Notes: generated from the letters alone by a model not told the origin. Counted from the stretch's first letter, positions 43,560 to 53,193 are shown. The stretch: 64,000 nucleotides of DNA from Gelidibacter sp035515035 (GCF_035515035.1 NZ_DATJCA010000047.1:1-64000), one strand, 5' to 3'. Program-made: numbers and translations.

Positions 43560-43619
43560 GCGTTTTATTTTAAGAAGGCAAAGGTAAGTGGAATTTTTGA
43601 TTTATTAAATTGTTGGTTG

Positions 43620-43812
43620 TATAACACAGAGATGCACGGAGAAAAGACAGAGATGCACGGAGTTATTGATTATAAATTTGCGGAAAAACCATTAAAAACA
43701 ATTACACAGAGATTCACGGAGATGCAAAGAGTTTGTTTGCGCCAATCTTCGTAATCTGCAGGAAAAACGATCAAAACGTACTCTATCCTCTAATCACCAT
43801 CCTCTATCCTCT
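43620..43812. repeat. Intergenic repeats: CACAGAGATGCACGGAG units and CTCTATCCTCT units
   Basis: Between 43625 and 43735, ACACAGAGATGCACGGAG, ACAGAGATGCACGGAG and ACACAGAGATTCACGGAG recur, then 43782-43812 contains TCTATCCTCT twice. Related CACAGAG units occur at 34890-34945, 48330-48412 and around 56390. They are noncoding and dispersed between genes, resembling short intergenic repeat families of this group. Confidence 0.55.
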
Positions 43813-43814
43813 CC

Positions 43815-45050
43815 CTAATCAAAACGCATCGCTTTAACCGGAGAAATCTTGGTAATGATCACCGAAGGAATTAAAAGCATCAACAAACATACAAGAAAGG
43901 TTCCTAAATTAAGTAATAGGATATAATCCAAATTGAGATATACAGGCGCTTCTGAAACATAATACACTTCAGGATTTAATGGCACCAAACCCAAATATTT
44001 TTGTGCAAACAACAATCCCAATCCAATCAAATTGCCCCAGAACAATCCCAATCCGATCAAATAAGTCGCATTATACAAAAACACTTTTCTAATGCTCCAA
44101 TTGTTACTTCCCAAAGCTTTTAAAATGCCAATCATTTGGGTTCGTTCCAAAATAAGAACCAATAGCGCGGTGATCATATTAATGCCTGCCACAAGAATCA
44201 TGATTCCGATAATGCCATAGGTATTGTTGTCAAAAATTTTGATCCATTCAAATATGGAAATATATTTTTGCTCCACCGTAGTCGCATCCAAATCGGAAGG
44301 AATATTTTCGTAGATTTCCAATCCCTTTTCACCAATCTGATTAAAATCGTCTATGAACACTTCAAAATTCCCAACTTGATTTTCGGTCCATTTATTGAGT
44401 CGTTGCACGTGGCGAATATCACCCATCACAAATTTCTCATCCAATTCCTTAAATCCGGAATTATAAATGCCTACAATCTTAAACGCGCGTAAAAACGGCA
44501 TCTCATCAATACTTTCTTTTTTAAAAACGGTTTGAAAGTTTTCGCCCAACTTGAACTGCAGTCGGTTGGCCAAATACTGAGAAATCAGAACTTCATTGCT
44601 CATCTCACCCGAATAATCAGGGACTCTTCCTTCAACCAGAAATTCTTTAAAATACCGCCAATCATAGTCTGAGCCAACACCTTTGAGTACAACTCCCTCA
44701 AAATCAGTTGCAGTACGGATGACCCCGAATTTTGTAGCCGTAGCCTGGACATGCCTGATGCCATCAACGTTTTTAAACTCAGGATAAAAATCTTGGTTTT
44801 TGCTGATTGGAATTTCAGATTCATCAGACACATTACTATCAAAATTGGTAATTGAGACGTGACCATTGAAAGCCACCACTTTGTCTCTTATTTTTTGTTG
44901 AAGTCCGATTCCTGTAGCAATCGCGATAAGCATTACCACAATGCCAATAGCAATTGCTGCAATACCAATTTTTATTATTGGTGCCGATACACTACTTTTA
45001 TACGCTTTACTGCCTATAATACGTTTAGCTATAAAAAACTCGTAATTCAA
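43815..45050 (-). CDS. LolC/FtsX-family ABC transporter permease
   Basis: This 411-residue permease of the FtsX/LolCE type has an N-terminal amphipathic segment and a first membrane span (GIAAIAIGIVVMLIAIATGI), a large periplasmic domain (~50-265) and three C-terminal spans (TYGIIGIMILVAGINMITAL; LIGLGLFWGNLIGLGLLFAQ; LLNLGTFLVCLLMLLIPSVI). Such proteins work with an ATPase in lipoprotein export or related envelope tasks. The start is TTG 45050; homologues begin MNYEFFIAKRI, and no in-frame ATG is nearby. The divergent muramidase starts only 9 bp away, so its promoter must lie inside that gene; a TATTTTTG box is at 45084-45077. Confidence 0.88.
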   Translation of the reverse strand: MNYEFFIAKRIIGSKAYKSSVSAPIIKIGIAAIAIGIVVMLIAIATGIGLQQKIRDKVVAFNGHVSITNFDSNVSDESEIPISKNQDFYPEFKNVDGIRHVQATATKFGVIRTATDFEGVVLKGVGSDYDWRYFKEFLVEGRVPDYSGEMSNEVLISQYLANRLQFKLGENFQTVFKKESIDEMPFLRAFKIVGIYNSGFKELDEKFVMGDIRHVQRLNKWTENQVGNFEVFIDDFNQIGEKGLEIYENIPSDLDATTVEQKYISIFEWIKIFDNNTYGIIGIMILVAGINMITALLVLILERTQMIGILKALGSNNWSIRKVFLYNATYLIGLGLFWGNLIGLGLLFAQKYLGLVPLNPEVYYVSEAPVYLNLDYILLLNLGTFLVCLLMLLIPSVIITKISPVKAMRFD

Positions 45051-45059
45051 AATTTTAAA

Positions 45060-46319
45060 ATGCGATTAAAGATGTTCAAAAATACATTATTCCCGATAAT
45101 ATCGGCGATTGTTTTGGTGTTGATTTCCTGTGGAAACGGATCTAAAAGTACAAAGACGGAAGATGGAAACCCGAAAACCGACGATTCCCCTCTAAAATCC
45201 ATAAGTGTTGGAGCCAATCAAACGGAAAACTATATAAAATTATTAGAAGGCAAACAGATTGGTGTTGTTGGAAATCAGTCGAGCGTCATCTTTAAGAACA
45301 AAAATCAGCAAACTGATCAGGCAAACTACACGCACCTTGTTGATTCTTTAATTAGTCTGAACATAAATGTGAAAAAAGTCTTTTCACCAGAACACGGATT
45401 TAGAGGCACCGCTGATGCTGGTGAGAAAATTCAAGATGGCTTGGATCCAAAAACAGGACTGCCTATTATTTCCCTTTATGGCGATAACAAGAAACCAAAA
45501 CCAGAACAGCTCAAAGGTTTGGATATTTTAATCTTTGACATCCAGGATGTGGGCGTCCGTTTTTACACTTATATCTCAACTTTGCATTATGTCATGGAGG
45601 CTTGTGCGGAGGCGAACATTCCACTATTGATTTTAGACCGACCAAACCCAAATGGGCATTATGTGGACGGTCCCATTTTAGAAAAAGCATATACCAGTTT
45701 TGTGGGTATGCATCCTATTCCAATTGCCCATGGGATGACGATTGCCGAATATGCTAAAATGATCAATGGCGAAAAATGGCTGAAAGATGGAATTCAATGT
45801 GAATTGACCGTTATACCGATGGCGAATTACACTCACGATATGCCTTATAGTTTGCCGATTAAACCATCGCCAAATTTACCAAATGACCAATCCATTGCGT
45901 TGTATCCAAGCTTGTGCTTTTTTGAAGGTACCAATGTGAGCGTTGGACGAGGCACCAATAAGCAATTCCAGGTTTTCGGAAGTCCCGATTTAGACAAGAA
46001 TCACTTTACTTTTAGCTTCACGCCACAACCTAATGAAGGAGCAAAAACACCACCTCAACAAGGAAAAGTATGTTGTGGGGAGGATTTGACCCAGGTTGAT
46101 GTGACCTCAGGCTTGAATTTAAATTACGTTATTGACGCCTATACTTATACAGCAGATAAGTCTAAGTTTTTTAATGCATTTTTTGTGAAATTGGCGGGAA
46201 CGAAAAAACTTCAGGAGCAAATTGAAAAAGGACTTTCTGAAAAGGAGATTAAAGCTACGTGGACAAAAGGACTTGAGGAATTCAAAAAAACCCGTAATAA
46301 ATATACCTTGTACCAATAA
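45060..46319 (+). CDS. namZ: DUF1343 lipoprotein, NamZ-type exo-beta-N-acetylmuramidase
   Basis: This 419-residue protein belongs to the DUF1343 family, now known to include NamZ exo-beta-N-acetylmuramidases that clip terminal MurNAc from peptidoglycan fragments. It has a lipoprotein signal (IVLVLISCGNGSKS) and family motifs KVFSPEHGFRGTADAG, ILIFDIQDVGVRFYTYISTL, LDRPNPNGHYVDGP and PSLCFFEGTNVSVGRGT. Glu in SPEHG and Asp/Glu in the DIQDVG region are conserved in the family. Start is ATG 45060 or ATG 45072. Divergent to the permease; it ties in with Mpl elsewhere in the window as murein recycling, although they are not adjacent. Confidence 0.88.
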   Translation: MRLKMFKNTLFPIISAIVLVLISCGNGSKSTKTEDGNPKTDDSPLKSISVGANQTENYIKLLEGKQIGVVGNQSSVIFKNKNQQTDQANYTHLVDSLISLNINVKKVFSPEHGFRGTADAGEKIQDGLDPKTGLPIISLYGDNKKPKPEQLKGLDILIFDIQDVGVRFYTYISTLHYVMEACAEANIPLLILDRPNPNGHYVDGPILEKAYTSFVGMHPIPIAHGMTIAEYAKMINGEKWLKDGIQCELTVIPMANYTHDMPYSLPIKPSPNLPNDQSIALYPSLCFFEGTNVSVGRGTNKQFQVFGSPDLDKNHFTFSFTPQPNEGAKTPPQQGKVCCGEDLTQVDVTSGLNLNYVIDAYTYTADKSKFFNAFFVKLAGTKKLQEQIEKGLSEKEIKATWTKGLEEFKKTRNKYTLYQ

Positions 46320-46385
46320 AACGAATTAATGTTTCGGTGCATTGATGGAATGGTTGTTAGCACCTATTGATGCTTTAACAATTAG

Positions 46386-47291
46386 CTATAAATGAAGTTG
46401 AGTGATCAATTCTGCTTTCCTTAAATTTACTAAAGAAACTTTACTTTTCCATGGCTCTGAATTTTTAACATCTTTTCTAAGTTGATACGCCGTATAATAT
46501 AGAAAAGCAAGAAGAGATTCAGTGGTTTCATCAATTGCTGAAACGTCAAATTTTTTCAATAAACGAAGCACTTTCCTTGGTTTATTTTCAAGAAGGTATT
46601 GTGAGTAATTTAATAAATTCATTTTATCCTCAAAGTGTTTCTTATTTTCTATATCGCTTGTTAATAAATGCTTTTTTGATTCCTCTAAATAAATTAATGA
46701 CAAATCAATAATGTCTTTTCTCACGTTTTTATTGACTAAAATCGCATAATCCATATATTTTGAAGCTAATCGATAAGCGGTACCAAAATCTTTATGCTCT
46801 GAGTAATTACGTAATTCCGCATTCAAAAAAGAAGTATTCAACCCATAATTGGTGATGAATTGTGATAAATTGAAATAAGCTTCAGGCGAATACGAGGTAT
46901 TGACAATATTTAAATTAGCATCCATAATCTTAATATTATCATCTTCAAATTGAAACAAATAACTCTTGCTCCTGCTATCTTTTACGGCATCATATAACTC
47001 GCCATAGAGATTTTCATTGACCTTTACGGGCACAAAGTATTTCCAAATGATTTCATTGATCTCTTCATTTTTAAATAAATCGTCAAATAATACTTGGGTC
47101 CCATTGGTATCCTTCATGATTACGGGATACGGTATTGAAGTGGCATCTTCCCACATCATGAACAGAAATTTATCTTGAACTAAAGCAATGCGTTTGGCAG
47201 CCTCCAGGGAGGTCAACCATTCCTGGGACAAACAATAATTGGACATCGACAAGGTTAATATTAAAAACAGAATACCTCTTTTCATAGCCAT
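46386..47291 (-). CDS. Exported thioredoxin-like protein without CxxC
   Basis: This 301-residue exported protein (MKRGILFLILTLSMSNYCLS) starts at ATG 47291 or 47285. The first ~130 residues resemble a thioredoxin fold of the DUF255/Spermatogenesis-associated type (EWLTSLEAAKRIALVQDKFL, FFMMWEDATSIPYP), but the position where CxxC is expected reads MWEDATSIPY, so no redox cysteines are visible. The C-terminal half is helical, possibly TPR-like (YLEESKKHLLTSDIENKKHF). Probably a periplasmic binding or structural protein; function not assignable. It is convergent with the muramidase gene. Confidence 0.55.
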   Translation of the reverse strand: MAMKRGILFLILTLSMSNYCLSQEWLTSLEAAKRIALVQDKFLFMMWEDATSIPYPVIMKDTNGTQVLFDDLFKNEEINEIIWKYFVPVKVNENLYGELYDAVKDSRSKSYLFQFEDDNIKIMDANLNIVNTSYSPEAYFNLSQFITNYGLNTSFLNAELRNYSEHKDFGTAYRLASKYMDYAILVNKNVRKDIIDLSLIYLEESKKHLLTSDIENKKHFEDKMNLLNYSQYLLENKPRKVLRLLKKFDVSAIDETTESLLAFLYYTAYQLRKDVKNSEPWKSKVSLVNLRKAELITQLHL

Positions 47292-47627
47292 AATTTTATT
47301 TTTATTTGTGTTTTTATTCGACTAAATTTTTAATAGGAAAACAACATCTTCCGATCAGTATTAGCAATTGACTTATTTGTTAGCTCACAATTAGATAAAC
47401 TCAACCTGACTTAACAGTCAGCAATAACTCTAAATTTATAACAACAGATTTGACAGCATCCGATTGTATTGGCACGTACTTTTTTATCATACCACAGAAG
47501 GTTCTATGCACCTTATGCTTATCTTTGTCTTACTCTGTGAGATTCTGCACGACCTCTTACTTAGTGTAAAAATAACACATTTAGAACTTAAGATTTCCAA
47601 CTTTACGGAAATGAAAAAAAACTTTCT
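47292..47627. other. Intergenic region between divergent genes
   Basis: 336 bp between the thioredoxin-like gene (minus) and the methyltransferase gene (plus). AT-rich; I see no gene, strong terminator or clear repeat, and no consensus promoter box that I would insist on. Confidence 0.5.
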
Positions 47628-48323
47628 ATGAGAGATATATTCGGAAAAGCATTATTGGATTATTATAATGGGAATTATACGGAAGATGTTTTCACATCTA
47701 CAAACATATCTGATGAGGATGAACTGCCCTTGCCATTCCTTTTCAGGGATTATGATGAAATGCCAATATTAGAGAAGAAAGCCATGGAGCATGTTAAGGG
47801 CAGGGTCTTGGATGTGGGCTGCGGCGCTGGAAGTCATGCGCTGTATCTTCAGGAACAAGGTTTTGACGTAAAGGCTATTGACGTTTCTAAAGGTGCCATA
47901 GAGGTTTCAAAAAAACGTGGGGTCAAAAATGCCGAAGTTATTGCGCTTTTAGATGAAACCGAAAAATTTGATACCATTTTATTATTGATGAATGGAAGCG
48001 GAATATTTCAAGAGCTTTCAAAAGTACCCCACTATTTGAACCATCTCAAATCTATATTAAATCCTGGTGGTCAGATATTACTTGATTCTACAGATATCAT
48101 CTACATGTATGAAGATGAGGACGGTGGTTATTGGCAGGACTTGAACTCCAATTACTACGGTGAACTTGATTATCTGGTGAGTTATAAAGGCGAATCAGAG
48201 CCGCTTACCACTTGGCTTTATATCGATTTTGAAACATTGGTAACGGCCTGCAAATCGGTGGGATTAGAATGCGAACTCATAATGGAGGGTGAGCATTATG
48301 ATTATTTGGCGCGAGTTTATTAA
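47628..48323 (+). CDS. Class I SAM-dependent methyltransferase
   Basis: This 231-residue Rossmann-fold methyltransferase has the SAM-binding motif I VLDVGCGAGSHALYLQEQG at ~58-76, the acidic end of strand 2 in KAIDVSKGAIEV, motif IV-like FDTILLLMNGSGIFQ, and the LNPGGQILLDSTD strand. The acidic motif DEDGGYWQDLNSNYYGELD is unusual for a generic methyltransferase and probably shapes the acceptor site. Substrate unknown. It stands alone between two intergenic regions. Confidence 0.85.
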   Translation: MRDIFGKALLDYYNGNYTEDVFTSTNISDEDELPLPFLFRDYDEMPILEKKAMEHVKGRVLDVGCGAGSHALYLQEQGFDVKAIDVSKGAIEVSKKRGVKNAEVIALLDETEKFDTILLLMNGSGIFQELSKVPHYLNHLKSILNPGGQILLDSTDIIYMYEDEDGGYWQDLNSNYYGELDYLVSYKGESEPLTTWLYIDFETLVTACKSVGLECELIMEGEHYDYLARVY

Positions 48324-48352
48324 AGTTTATTACATAGAGATTCGCTGAGAAG

Positions 48353-48412
48353 TCACAGAGATACACATAGAGTTTAATATAAATTAACAAATCTCTCCGT
48401 GTAACTCTGTGA
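48353..48412. repeat. CACAGAG inverted repeat between convergent genes
   Basis: TCACAGAGATACACATAGAG at 48353 is matched inversely by CTCCGTGTAACTCTGTGA ending at 48412, forming an ~18-bp imperfect hairpin with a ~24-nt loop. It could terminate both flanking convergent genes and belongs to the dispersed CACAGAG repeat family. Confidence 0.55.
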
Positions 48413-48430
48413 AATAACTACAGAAAAAAC

Positions 48431-50047
48431 TTATTGCTTCTCCCCACCCACAAAAGTTCCTTCAACTTTAATATTCGGGATTTCATGAACGTCAACGGTC
48501 ATAATATCTTTATCAAGGATGATAAAATCGGCGAATTTACCTTTTTCGATGCTTCCTTTTTCGTTCTCCTCAAAGTTGGAATAAGCCGCCCAAATGGTCA
48601 TACCTTTTAAAGTTTCCTCTCGGCTCAATGCGTTTTCCATTTGAAAGCCATCCTTTGGATATGCTTCCAGATCCTGACGTGCTACTGCCGCATAAAACGT
48701 TAAGAACGGACTCACCTGCTCCACTGGAAAGTCAGTTCCCAAAGCGACTTTACCGTAAGCATCCAATAATTCTTTGTAAGCGTAAGCACCTTTAATTCGT
48801 TCTGATCCCAAACGGTCTTCTGCCCAGTACATATCAGAAGTGGCATGTGTTGGTTGAATCGAAGGCATGACGTTTTTATAGAGTTCAAAATCTCCAGGCG
48901 ATACAATCTGCGCATGTTCCACACGCCAGCGTCTATCCGATTGATCTTTTAGTACTTTATTATAAGTTTGCAATACTGCATGATTGGCAGAATCGCCGAT
49001 GGCATGAGTATTCATTTGAAATTCGGAATTGGCAATTCGTTTTGCGGCATTATTAAAGGTCTCAAGATCCGTTACCATCAATCCGAAATGATTTGGTTTA
49101 TCACTATATGGCGCTCTTAACATGGCTCCTCTTGAACCCAAAGCACCATCGGCAAAGAATTTAAAACTACTTACATTTAGCCTATCGTTTTTACTCACCC
49201 CTTTGTTTAAATAATAATCGACATTTTCCTTTGATCCCGATACCATGGCATACACACGTATTTTCAAATCGCCTGACTGCTGTAAACTATCAATAAGTTC
49301 AATGGCTTGTCGCGACAATCCCGCATCATCAACTGTGGTCAATCCATACTCAAAGCAGATTTTTTGAGCATCCAAAAGTGCATTGGTCAATTCTTTCTTA
49401 GAAGATTTAGGCCAATATGCCATCACCAAATTCTCTGCATTATCTACTAAAACTCCTGTCAATTCTCCGTTTTCAATAACGACTTCGCCTCCGCTCACTT
49501 TACTATCAACAGTCACTTTGCCTAAATCCAAAGCCGCTTGATTGGCCAAAATTGCATGTCCGTCAATACGGGTCAAGACGATTGGCGTATCTGGATATAA
49601 TACGTCCAATAAGGCTTTATTAGGAAATTCCTTGACTTCCCAATTATTTTGATCCCAACCACGACCTGTTATGAAATCTAGTTTTTTTTCATTTTGAAAT
49701 TCGCTAATACGTTGAATGATTTCCTCAAAACTTTTAGTCCCCACCAAGTCAACCGATTGTTGGTTTAATCCCAATCCCAAAAAATGGCAATGTGCATCAA
49801 TAAATCCAGGAACAATGGTTTTTCCGTTAACATCGATAATATTGTTGGAAGCATACTTGTCCTGAATGGCCTTAGAACTTCCTATTTCGAGGAATTTACC
49901 ATCTTTAATGGCGAAGGCTTCGGCTTTGTCAGAATTGTCATTTACTGTATAGATATTCGCATTGATAATGATCGAATCGACCTCTGTTTTTTCGCTTTCA
50001 CAAGAAAAAATAAGGGTGATAAAAAGGAGAACTAATAGTTTTTTCAT
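48431..50047 (-). CDS. Lipoprotein amidohydrolase (YtcJ-like)
   Basis: This 538-residue amidohydrolase of the YtcJ family has lipoprotein signal LLFITLIFSC. Metal-site motifs are DAHCHFLGLG near the N-terminus (HxH type), the Lys-type loop SFKFFADGALGSRGAML, HAIGDSANHAV, RRWRVEHAQIV, GTDFPVEQVSPFLTF and GSIEKGKFADFIILD. YtcJ-like enzymes hydrolyse amides, amidines or related bonds; the substrate is unknown. It is monocistronic as far as can be seen, with an 79-bp gap to the fic remnant upstream. Confidence 0.85.
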   Translation of the reverse strand: MKKLLVLLFITLIFSCESEKTEVDSIIINANIYTVNDNSDKAEAFAIKDGKFLEIGSSKAIQDKYASNNIIDVNGKTIVPGFIDAHCHFLGLGLNQQSVDLVGTKSFEEIIQRISEFQNEKKLDFITGRGWDQNNWEVKEFPNKALLDVLYPDTPIVLTRIDGHAILANQAALDLGKVTVDSKVSGGEVVIENGELTGVLVDNAENLVMAYWPKSSKKELTNALLDAQKICFEYGLTTVDDAGLSRQAIELIDSLQQSGDLKIRVYAMVSGSKENVDYYLNKGVSKNDRLNVSSFKFFADGALGSRGAMLRAPYSDKPNHFGLMVTDLETFNNAAKRIANSEFQMNTHAIGDSANHAVLQTYNKVLKDQSDRRWRVEHAQIVSPGDFELYKNVMPSIQPTHATSDMYWAEDRLGSERIKGAYAYKELLDAYGKVALGTDFPVEQVSPFLTFYAAVARQDLEAYPKDGFQMENALSREETLKGMTIWAAYSNFEENEKGSIEKGKFADFIILDKDIMTVDVHEIPNIKVEGTFVGGEKQ

Positions 50048-50126
50048 CTTAATAATTGGTTACAGTTGGTTATTGATAGTATTGTAAAAATAAGAAAAGC
50101 ATTCCAATTGAAATGCTTTTCAAAAC

Positions 50127-51079
50127 TTATCTCTTTCGTTTTCTATTTTTTACGTATTCTTCTATAGCCTCCTTTGTCGTTAGCCAATTCCTGCCTTCCT
50201 TATAAGCATCTATCTTTCCTGTACGTGCCAAAAGACTGATATATTCCTGCCCATAGGGAAGATTTTCCTCTTCTACCAAATTGGAAATTTCTGTGTATTC
50301 CAAGGTGTTTCCGGGCAAAGCATTAAGATAAATATTTAAGGTACGCTCTATGGCCTGGGACATAAGGAGCATCAACTTTCCATAACGTCCATTGTTGGCA
50401 TCATTTAGCGCTGTATAATATTTAATCCGATCATTTGTCAGGATAATAGCTGGCGGAAAACCATGGATCATCAACAACAAATTCATGGCCAACCTTACGG
50501 TCCTGCCGTTTCCGTCAAAAAATGGATGTATCCAAACAAACCGATGGTGAAACACGGCAGCAAGCTCAATAACATTCAAATTTAAAGGATTCTCTTTGAT
50601 AAATGTTAAAAGATCATCCATCAAACCAGACACTTTTACAGCATTGGGAGGCACAAAATTTGCTCCCGAAATGCGCACACCACCATACGAAGTCTTCCAG
50701 CAAATTCCTCTTCTATGGAATTCAAAACGAGCCCATGTAAAGAAAGGATTTCATGAATGGAAAGTGTTTCACGACGTTCTACTAATTTATAAAGAAGATT
50801 TATGGCCCGTTCATGGTTTTTTGCTTCAAAATGTTCTCTTAATGATTTCCCTTTTATAGTAATACCATCTTGCAATACCATTTGGGTTTCTCTTAAACTT
50901 AAAGTATTACCTTCTATACTATTGGAATTATAGGTCCACTCAACTGTCAAAGCCTCCCTAATTTTGTTTAAGGCCATGGAAGGCAAAGGCCGGTGCTTTT
51001 TTAATTGCTCCAGCTTCTCCTCTAGACGCTCAAAAATAGGCGTCATTTCTTCTCTATATGTTAAATCTAAATGTTTCAC
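50127..51079 (-). pseudogene. fic: Fic-domain protein (AMPylator-type) split by a single-base frameshift
   Basis: Two overlapping minus-strand frames are the halves of one Fic protein of ~317 residues. The first half (start 51079) contains the inhibitory-helix motif SNSIEGN and ends in EEEFAGRLR; the second carries VRISGANFVPPN, the catalytic motif HPFFDGNGR and a C-terminal DNA-binding-like tail. Joining them requires one extra base near 50693: adding A to the AGACTTC stretch restores EFAGR followed by TSYGGVRISGANF. So the gene looks recently disrupted by a one-base deletion, or the reading is affected by sequencing error. Active and inhibitory motifs are otherwise intact. Confidence 0.85.
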
Positions 51080-51098
51080 TTCACTAAGATACTCTTTT

Positions 51099-51132
51099 TA
51101 TCGGATATACTCAAATTATAAGCTATCCGATA
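51099..51132. promoter_or_regulatory. TATCGGATA/TATCCGATA inverted repeat upstream of fic
   Basis: A perfect 9-bp inverted repeat (51099-51107 and 51124-51132) with a 16-bp spacer lies 20 bp upstream of the fic start. It could be an operator used by Fic's own C-terminal DNA-binding-like region, or another regulator; role inferred from placement. Confidence 0.5.
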
Positions 51133-51342
51133 TTAAGATGATTGGAAGTAGCAAGAACCTTTTTGAACGGAGAGCTTTTATTTTCAAAAATGTCAAAAAC
51201 ATTTTTTTTGTGGGACACAGAATTCCGTTCTGGTAGATAAGACCGATGATTTATATTAGTAAAGCATACAAGACAAGACTAATCAGCAAAAATCTGTTTC
51301 TTCTTTGTTATTCGCGTTCTATAAAAAAATGTTACAAATGTG

Positions 51343-51368
51343 AAAAGCACCCAAAATTTGGGTGCTTT
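51343..51368 (-). terminator. Terminator of the TPR/TonB-receptor unit
   Basis: AAAGCACCC and GGGTGCTTT form a near-perfect stem with AAAATTT between them; on the minus strand it is followed by Ts. It lies about 90 bp past the stop of the barrel gene. A second small hairpin, ATTCCTGC-CTTC-GCAGGAAT, sits at 51418-51437. Confidence 0.7.
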
Positions 51369-51456
51369 AAATCTCTTAAGGTAGTCGAATCAACTAAATT
51401 TCACTTCTCATCATAAGATTCCTGCCTTCGCAGGAATTCGCTTTCGTAGGGAGTGT

Positions 51457-53193
51457 TTAGAAATCAAATTGGTAAGTGGCTCCTGCCAAAAACTGGATAC
51501 CTTGAACTGGCGTATTGATCCAGCGTTGATATTTCTTATCTGCAATATTATTGGCTTTAATATAAAATGATAGTTGTTCATCAAAACGATAGCCAACATG
51601 CGCGTTGGCATCAAAATAACTATCCAATGTCATGGTCTGTTGTATGGGTAACACAAATTCATTAATATTTTCCTCCAAAAACTGATCCTTACGTTCGCCT
51701 ACATAAAACAGCCCTGCTCCAGCAAACCAGTTTTCATCAATCTGGTAATCCATAAATAACGAAGCTTTCAGGTCTGGAAGATTCCAAGCCTCTGCTTGTC
51801 TACTGGAGCTATAAGAAAAATACTCAGCTTTGGCACCTAATTTAAAATTTCGGTTGACATCAACATTTAGTTCACCCCCAAACGAAAACGTTTTGACATC
51901 GTCATAAACTATTCCAAAGGAATTTCCATATTGATAATCCTCAGTAGCTCCAATATAAACAGGGTTTGAAGTGTACAGGGCCTTATCATTTTCATTGATA
52001 TAACGGCTGCTTACGCTATAGCTTATGCTATTGGACAATTTCCCTTTTAAACCCACTGACAAATTGTATTTTTGATCGGTTGGACTTATGTAAAGTGTTG
52101 GTGATATAAATGGATTTTCTTGGGCAAAATCATAATAAGAGTTTTGTTTGAGCCCACCTTCAAGACCCCCAAAAGCAATCATCAACTCGTCCACCACTCT
52201 GAAAGTTGCCGTAATATTTGGATAAATATGTAATTTACTCGCTCCAAAATCGCCCGTATTATTTTTATATACCAAATTGACGCCCAGATTCAGTGTTAAA
52301 TCATCTTGGGTCAATTGGTAGCTTGGTGCAATCCCAAAACTTACATTTCCATATTGAAATTTATTGTCCGTATAAAAATCTCTATCAAAAGAACCATTGA
52401 TATAATCGATGGTAACTTCCGTAGATATCAATTCATCCTGAATAGGGACATCTGCAGAGGCTTTCAATACAAAGCGATTTTCACCAGACCCCTGATTATC
52501 TCCAAATCTTCTATAGCGCGCACTGGCATCATTAATTAGATAATCATGAAATTTCACTTTAGCACCAACATTCCCACCATAAAATGTGTGACCTACATCT
52601 AACATGTCAGCAGTTGTAGCATCAAAATAAGGCTGTGGTAATCCGTACCAATTGTATTTTTGATATAAAGCACCGCCTTCCACGGTCCACGATAAATCTC
52701 TAAGTCTTTGGCTGTAATTCACATTCAGCTTAGTATCAATAAAATCATCATCCAAAAGTAGACCATCAATGCCACCACTTGAGGAATGGTGCGTAAAATA
52801 GCCCCCAACATTCTCTCCTCTCCCCAACTCCTGATTTAGATAAACTTCTCCTAATATGGTAGTGTAGGTGCCAACGCCCAAGGACGCATAATTATCATAT
52901 AATTTAACAGCCCTAGGTTTGTTAACCGTTGCCGCCTTTCCTTTTGCCGGTGTGAAAGTTGACGCCACAGGAATTGAAAAAATATTGTATTTAATCTCTT
53001 TTTTTGTGGTGTTGACGTCATCATCCAAAATTGGGGTTTCTTTAATTTTAAAGGCATCCGCAACCGTTGGGGTATAAGGTTTGACCACATTGACCACTTC
53101 CGAATCTAAAGTATCTTTTGTGCGTTCTTGGGCAAAAGATGCAGTACTTATTACAACTGCGATGAGGGAAATATATTTGATTTGTTTCAGCAT
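51457..53193 (-). CDS. Plug-less TonB-receptor-like outer-membrane barrel
   Basis: This 578-residue outer-membrane protein has a signal peptide (ending ISTASFAQ), then a TonB-receptor-like segment (SEVVNVVKPYTPTVADAFKI) but no recognisable plug of the LYGSR type, and a long aromatic barrel ending in RWINTPVQGIQFLAGATYQF, with a classic terminal Phe. It is shorter than ordinary TonB receptors, so it is best called a barrel of the TonB-receptor-like class. A 1006-residue TPR protein is encoded 102 bp upstream; in many Flavobacteriaceae these two genes travel together. Function unknown. Confidence 0.85.
   Translation of the reverse strand: MLKQIKYISLIAVVISTASFAQERTKDTLDSEVVNVVKPYTPTVADAFKIKETPILDDDVNTTKKEIKYNIFSIPVASTFTPAKGKAATVNKPRAVKLYDNYASLGVGTYTTILGEVYLNQELGRGENVGGYFTHHSSSGGIDGLLLDDDFIDTKLNVNYSQRLRDLSWTVEGGALYQKYNWYGLPQPYFDATTADMLDVGHTFYGGNVGAKVKFHDYLINDASARYRRFGDNQGSGENRFVLKASADVPIQDELISTEVTIDYINGSFDRDFYTDNKFQYGNVSFGIAPSYQLTQDDLTLNLGVNLVYKNNTGDFGASKLHIYPNITATFRVVDELMIAFGGLEGGLKQNSYYDFAQENPFISPTLYISPTDQKYNLSVGLKGKLSNSISYSVSSRYINENDKALYTSNPVYIGATEDYQYGNSFGIVYDDVKTFSFGGELNVDVNRNFKLGAKAEYFSYSSSRQAEAWNLPDLKASLFMDYQIDENWFAGAGLFYVGERKDQFLEENINEFVLPIQQTMTLDSYFDANAHVGYRFDEQLSFYIKANNIADKKYQRWINTPVQGIQFLAGATYQFDF

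Noticed and set aside
43815..45050. The permease as the FtsX partner of ftsE
   Set aside because: It has four membrane spans and a large periplasmic domain between the first and second, typical of LolC/E, and is 12 kb away from ftsE.
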